A program made the position numbers and the translations under genes. From the NCBI RefSeq assembly GCF_009708035.1, contig NZ_WMBQ01000002.1, forward strand, positions 930,001 to 994,000: 64,000 nt of DNA, given 5' to 3'. The first letter of the stretch is position 1. The number at the start of each line of letters is the position of its first letter. Below, one piece after another: positions 58,980 through 64,000 of this stretch. The notes beneath the pieces are model-generated. The model searched no databases. It was given only the letters and a program-made list of their open reading frames with translations, and was not told the origin of the DNA. The stretch is from Hyphomicrobium album. GTDB taxonomy: Bacteria > Pseudomonadota > Alphaproteobacteria > Rhizobiales > Hyphomicrobiaceae.

Positions 58980-60131
58980 ATGGCCTCCACGCCGCGCGCC
59001 GCCTTCGATGCCCACATGATGCAGATAGCGCTCGCGGTTGCGGCGCGGGGTCTCGGCCGCACCGCACCCAATCCATCGGTCGGCGCGGTGATCGCCGATG
59101 AGCGCACCGGCGAGGTGATCGCTCGCGGCTGGACGGCGCCGGGTGGGCGCCCGCACGCCGAGACCGAGGCCATTGTCCGCGCCGGTGTGCGGGCGCGCGG
59201 TGCCACCATGTACGTGACGCTCGAGCCCTGCTCGCACCACGGCGTGACGGCGCCGTGCGCCGACGCCATCCTCGAAGCCGGCCTGGCGCGGGTCGTGTGT
59301 GCCATCGAGGATCCCGATCCGCGCGTCGCCGGCCGTGGTCTCGGCCGCTTGCGGCAATCGGGCGTCGCGGTCGAGCGCGGCCTGATGATCGAGGCGGCGC
59401 ACTGGCTGACTGCCGGGCACATCCTGCGGGTCACCGAGCGCCGGCCGCTGGTCACCGCCAAGCTGGCGCTCGACGCCTCAGGAGGGGTGCCGCGCGGCGC
59501 GCTGGGCCGCCCCGTGTGGGTCACGAGCCCCGCGGCGCGCGCCTTGGGGCACCTCCTGCGCGCCCGCGCCGATGCTATACTGGTCGGCCGGCGCACCGTG
59601 ATCGACGACGACCCGCTGCTGACCTGTCGCCTGCCCGGCCTCGAGGCGCGCTCGCCCATACGGATCGTGCTGGCCCGCGACCTGTCGGGCTTGGAGAATT
59701 CGCGGCTGGCCAAATCGGCCGGACAATATCCGCTGTGGGTCGTGTGCCCCGAGGGCGCCGACCCGGCGAAGCTTGCGGCCATCGGCGCGCAGGTGATCAC
59801 CGCGCCGCTGGTCGGCGGCGAGCTGTGGCTGCCGGCGGCGATGGAGGCGCTCGTCGCCCGCGGGATCACCCGGCTGCTCGTCGAAGGCGGCCCGGCGACC
59901 TGGCAGGCCTTCGCGCGCGCCAACCTGGTCGACGAGGTGGCGTTGTTCCATGCGCGCGGAGACGAAGCCGCCGAGCTGTCGCCCGCCGCGACACTGAAGG
60001 CGGCCGGCCGATACATCTCGACCGAAGGCTTCGATCTTTACGATCGGCGAACCATCGGCAGCGACGATATGCTGGTCATGCGCCGGCACTGGCACCGCGG
60101 CATCCGCCGCGGCCAAACCGAAGCGAGTTGA
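58980..60131 (+). CDS. ribD: Bifunctional riboflavin deaminase/reductase RibD
   Basis: This encodes 383 residues. N-terminal deaminase domain with the zinc site RPHAETEAIV and TLEPCSHHGVTAPCADAIL, then the reductase domain (LALDASGGVPRGALG, RADAILVGRRTVIDDDPLLT, LLVEGGPATWQAF). It carries out the second and third steps of riboflavin synthesis. It is translated 2 nt after nrdR, and the riboflavin synthase gene follows at 22 nt. Confidence 0.96.
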   Translation: MASTPRAAFDAHMMQIALAVAARGLGRTAPNPSVGAVIADERTGEVIARGWTAPGGRPHAETEAIVRAGVRARGATMYVTLEPCSHHGVTAPCADAILEAGLARVVCAIEDPDPRVAGRGLGRLRQSGVAVERGLMIEAAHWLTAGHILRVTERRPLVTAKLALDASGGVPRGALGRPVWVTSPAARALGHLLRARADAILVGRRTVIDDDPLLTCRLPGLEARSPIRIVLARDLSGLENSRLAKSAGQYPLWVVCPEGADPAKLAAIGAQVITAPLVGGELWLPAAMEALVARGITRLLVEGGPATWQAFARANLVDEVALFHARGDEAAELSPAATLKAAGRYISTEGFDLYDRRTIGSDDMLVMRRHWHRGIRRGQTEAS

Positions 60132-60152
60132 AGGCAGCGAGGAAGCCTGGCC

Positions 60153-60742
60153 ATGTTCACCGGCATCGTCTCAGACCTCGGCGAGGTCACGGCGGCAGAC
60201 AAGGGTCGCTTCACCATCCGTACGCGCTATCCGGCGACGGAGATGGAAGTCGGCGGCTCGATGTCGTGCGACGGCTGCTGCCTGACGATGACGTCACTGC
60301 GCACCGATGGTCGGGGCAGCCTCTTCACGGTCGACGTTTCGAACGAAACGCGCGGCAAGACGACGCTCGGCGGCTGGCAGCCGGGCCGCAAAGTGAACCT
60401 GGAGCGATCGCTGCGCCTCGGGCAGGAGCTGGGCGGGCACCTGGTGACGGGGCACATCGATGGGCTCGCCCGTATCGTCGATGTCGCCGCCGACGGCGAA
60501 AGCCGCCGCTTCTCCTTCGAGGTCCCCGAGCACCTGGCGCCCTATATTGCGCCCAAGGGCTCCGTGGCGCTCGACGGTGTCTCACTCACGGTGAACGAGG
60601 TGAGCGACAACCGCTTTGGCGTGAACGTGATCCCGCATACCTTGACGGTGACGACCTGGGGGGCGAAAACCCCCGGGCAATCGGTCAACCTCGAAGTTGA
60701 CCTCTTCGCGCGCTACATCGCGCGGCTCCTGGAGTTCAGACC

Positions 60743-60746
<4 letters not shown>
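60153..60746 (+). CDS. ribE: Riboflavin synthase alpha subunit
   Basis: This encodes 197 residues with the two-fold repeated lumazine-binding domain: MFTGIVSDLGEVTAADKGRF and the second copy HLVTGHIDGLARIVDVAADG. NETRGKTTLGGW and GVSLTVNEVSDNRFGVNVIPHTL are the other family marks. It joins two lumazine molecules to make riboflavin. It overlaps the ribBA gene by 4 nt (GTGA). AGCGAGGAAG precedes its start. Confidence 0.97.
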
Positions 60747-61887
<1,141 letters not shown>

Positions 61888-61891
<4 letters not shown>

Positions 61892-62415
61892 GCATGGTCG
61901 TCAAAACTGATCCTCCAGCGCGCAGCATTGGCCGGCCCCCAAGGGCTGAGTTGCGGTCGCGGGTGCTCATCATCGAAGGACGCTTCTACGACCACATTTC
62001 CGATGAGCTGATCAGTGGAGCTGTTGCTGCCCTTGATGCGCAGAGCGTCGCCTATGAGCGCATCACGGTCCCCGGAGCGCTCGAAATACCGCAGGTTCTG
62101 GCGCAAGCTGCCGCATCGGGTCTCATTCCGCGCCGCGCGGAGAACGGCAAGTTCGACGGCGCAATAGTGCTCGGCTGCGTCATTCGCGGCGAGACTTCGC
62201 ACTACGATATCGTCTGCAACAACGCCAACCACTGGCTGATGGAGGTTGCCATCAAGCATGCGATTCCGGTCGGCAACGGCATTCTGACGGTGGATACCGA
62301 GGCGCAGGCGCTGGCGCGCGCGAAGGGCGGCATCAACGGCAAGGGCGGAGATGCGGCGCGGGCTTGTTTGCGGCTGGTCGAGCTGCAGCGCGTGTTCGAG
62401 GGACAAAGCGCATGA
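61888..62415 (+). CDS. ribH: 6,7-dimethyl-8-ribityllumazine synthase
   Basis: This encodes 175 residues, starting at ATG 61888 that overlaps the ribBA stop (ATGA). Family marks: VLIIEGRFYDHISDELISGA, VPGALEIPQVLAQAA, the catalytic His in GCVIRGETSHYDIVCN and VPVGNGILTVDTEAQA-like IPVGNGILTVDT. It forms lumazine from the RibD product and the RibB product, acting in a large shell. The next gene, nusB, overlaps by 4 nt. Confidence 0.96.
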
Positions 62416-62924
62416 CGACGACGAGCAAAGCCACGCCCATTCCAGGCAAGATTGCGCTGCAGCCGCGCACGGCGGCGCGCGTCGCGACCGTGCAGGGCCT
62501 CTATCAGATGGATCTCGCCGGAACCGATCTCAACGACGTCGTCGACGAGTTCGTGCGGCTGAGGTTCCCGCGCGCGCCGGGCGACGAGGCGGCCGCGGGC
62601 GCCGACGCTGCCTTTTTCGCCGAGCTTCTGCGCGGCGTCGTGCGCCGCCAGCGTGACATCGACCCGCTGGTCGACCAGCAGCTTGCCGAAGGCTGGCGGC
62701 TGGTGCGCATCGACGCCATCGTCCGCGCCATCTTGCGCGCCGGTGTGTTCGAGCTGATGGAGCGGCGCGACGTTCCGAGCCGCGTCGTCATCAACGAATA
62801 TATCAATGTCGCGCACTCGTTCTTTTCCGAGGACGAGCCAAAGGTGGTGAACGGCGTGCTCGACAATCTGGCGCGTCAGTTGCGCGCCGCCGAGTTCGAT
62901 CGCGATGCCACGCGCACCAAATGA
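62412..62924 (+). CDS. nusB: Transcription antitermination factor NusB
   Basis: This encodes 170 residues. All-helical NusB: RTAARVATVQGLYQMDLAGTD, FFAELLRGVVRRQRDIDPLVD, VRIDAIVRAILRAGVFELMER, INEYINVAHSFFSEDEPKVVNGVLDNLARQL, of which I cite INEYINVAHSFFSEDE. It binds boxA RNA with NusE for antitermination on rRNA. Its start overlaps the ribH stop by 4 nt (ATGA), and its end overlaps thiL by 20 nt, so all are in one transcript. Confidence 0.96.
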   Translation: MTTTSKATPIPGKIALQPRTAARVATVQGLYQMDLAGTDLNDVVDEFVRLRFPRAPGDEAAAGADAAFFAELLRGVVRRQRDIDPLVDQQLAEGWRLVRIDAIVRAILRAGVFELMERRDVPSRVVINEYINVAHSFFSEDEPKVVNGVLDNLARQLRAAEFDRDATRTK

Positions 62925-63921
62925 GGCGACCGACGAAGAGGCGCTGATAGCCGAGTACTGGGCGCCGCTGGCGGCCGGTTTCGCGGGTGCTTACGGCCTC
63001 AAGGACGACTGCGCCACGATCGAGCCTCCTCCCGGCCACGAGCTCGTCGTCACGACGGATGCGCTTATCGAAGGCGTGCACTTTTTGCCTACGGCCGATG
63101 CAGCCGACGTCGGTTGGAAGGCCTTGGCGGTCAACGTGTCTGACCTCGTCGCCAAAGGCGCCACACCGCTCGCCTACGTCATGAGCATCGCGTTGCCGCG
63201 GCTGGACCGCATCTGGCTGGCCAATTTCACGACTGGGCTAGCTGCCGCGCAGAGCGCCTTTGGGTGCCCGCTTGCCGGCGGGGATACGGATCGCACGCCT
63301 GGTCCGCTATCGGTGTCGATCACCGCGTTCGGCAGCGTGCCTAAGGGGCGCATGGTGCAGCGCGCGACGGCGCGGCCGGACGATCTCGTCTACGTCAGCG
63401 GCACGATCGGCGATGCAACGCTGGGCTTGGCACTCCGCCAGGACCCGCAGCTGCGCGCTTTCTGGAACCTGGACGACGCAGCCTGCCGGTTCCTCGAGGC
63501 GAAGTTCTCCCGGCCGCATCCGCCCGTTGCCCTCGCTCCCGCCCTGCTGGCGTACGCGTCAGCAGCCATGGACGTATCGGACGGGCTGATGAAGGACTTT
63601 GCCCGCCTATGCCGCGCCTCGGAGGTCGGCGGGCGTCTCGAGGCGGCGCAGGTGCCACTCTCCGGCCCAGCAAAGTCCGTTGTTGCCGCGAGCGACAATT
63701 GGCTGGAGCGGTTGATGAGCGGCGGCGAAGACTACGAGATATTGGCATGTGTGCCGCCTGCAAACGCGGCCCAGTTCGAGCAACGGGCCGAGCAGGCGCA
63801 CACACGGGTCACGTGCATTGGGGCCATCGACACTTCTGCCGCTGGCATCGCCGCGATCGGCGCGGCGGGAGCGCCCATGCAATTCACCAAGACGGGATGG
63901 GATCACTTTTCGGCGCGCTGA
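62905..63921 (+). CDS. thiL: Thiamine-monophosphate kinase
   Basis: This encodes 338 residues. ThiL phosphorylates thiamine phosphate to the diphosphate. Visible: GLKDDCATIEPPPGHELVVTTDALIEGVHF (cited part DDCATIEPPPG), VNVSDLVAKGATPL, GGDTDRTPGPLSVSITAFG, YVSGTIGDATLGL, AMDVSDGLMKDFARLC and SGGEDYEIL. Full length. It overlaps nusB by 20 nt, so translation is probably coupled. Confidence 0.96.
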   Translation: MPRAPNEATDEEALIAEYWAPLAAGFAGAYGLKDDCATIEPPPGHELVVTTDALIEGVHFLPTADAADVGWKALAVNVSDLVAKGATPLAYVMSIALPRLDRIWLANFTTGLAAAQSAFGCPLAGGDTDRTPGPLSVSITAFGSVPKGRMVQRATARPDDLVYVSGTIGDATLGLALRQDPQLRAFWNLDDAACRFLEAKFSRPHPPVALAPALLAYASAAMDVSDGLMKDFARLCRASEVGGRLEAAQVPLSGPAKSVVAASDNWLERLMSGGEDYEILACVPPANAAQFEQRAEQAHTRVTCIGAIDTSAAGIAAIGAAGAPMQFTKTGWDHFSAR

Positions 63922-63934
63922 GCGTCTTGCAAGG

Positions 63935-64000
63935 ATGATTCCGATTGCCCAGTTCGCGGCCCGGCAGGTACGCCACGCCGCGGGACAATTTAACAGCATC
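63935..64000 (+). CDS. Possible start of a further gene, cut by the window
   Basis: A frame opening at ATG 63935 (MIPIAQFAARQVRH) runs to the end of the window without a stop. The sequence GCAAGG is close to the start. Too short to judge. Could be the next gene of the nusB-thiL operon or chance. Confidence 0.25.
   Translation, partial: MIPIAQFAARQVRHAAGQFNSI

Overview
The window looks like chromosomal DNA of an alphaproteobacterium of the order Hyphomicrobiales. The evidence is high GC with GC-rich third codon positions, 5-aminolevulinate synthase (the alphaproteobacterial ALA route), an NDUFA12-type complex I protein next to a DUF2155 gene, an LdtR/L,D-transpeptidase pair, and the order glyA-nrdR-ribD-ribE-ribBA-ribH-nusB-thiL. 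A four-EF-hand periplasmic protein with proline at loop position 2 is a clear lanmodulin homologue, which points to a lanthanide-using methylotroph or a close relative (Hyphomicrobium-like by inference; no species call is possible). No rRNA, tRNA, CRISPR array, prophage or complete insertion sequence was found. Layout: 1-9.2 kb holds small exported and membrane proteins of mostly unknown role, an FKBP isomerase, a cysteine-peptidase-like exported protein, a membrane ClpP-like protein and a DUF502 protein. 9.1-12.7 kb holds a RelE/ParE-type toxin-antitoxin pair lying between uvrB and a decayed second copy of the uvrB 3' end. 12.8-18.6 kb holds two tandem DUF1223 genes, a DsbA-NhaA fusion antiporter, two paralogous membrane proteins and, between those, a relic of a third DUF1223 gene. 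18.6-29.2 kb holds a homocysteine S-methyltransferase, two TetR regulators with perfect palindromic operators, an ethanolamine-type permease, a polysaccharide deacetylase, a VOC protein, an SDR and a degenerate sortase-like protein. 29.4-39 kb holds an aspartate aminotransferase, an EF-G paralogue, CrcB, a carotenoid oxygenase and an exported oxidative-repair group (catalase-like peroxidase, MsrA, YkvA, MsrB), then sfsA. 39-48.4 kb holds a CinA-type domain protein, an RlpA-like protein, an orphan ImmA/IrrE-type peptidase, the B12-dependent ribonucleotide reductase nrdJ and NDUFA12/DUF2155. 48.5-55.3 kb holds lanmodulin and an EF-hand companion, hemB, an extensin-like lipoprotein, an acyl-CoA hydrolase/hydratase and ldtR-ldtP. 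55.4-64 kb holds hemA, glyA, nrdR and a compact riboflavin/nusB/thiL operon with start-stop overlaps. The most notable non-gene structure is a family of about 76-bp bulged palindromes bounded by CTAG. They occur as two inverted pairs, one between sfsA and the cinA-like gene and one between glyA and nrdR, and have the features of a repetitive extragenic palindrome or MITE. Functional links within the window are nrdR with nrdJ (the regulator and a likely target, with tentative boxes upstream), hemA with hemB (first two steps of tetrapyrrole synthesis), ribDE-BA-H (riboflavin), ldtR with ldtP (cell-wall cross-linking), and the exported Msr/catalase group (envelope oxidative repair).
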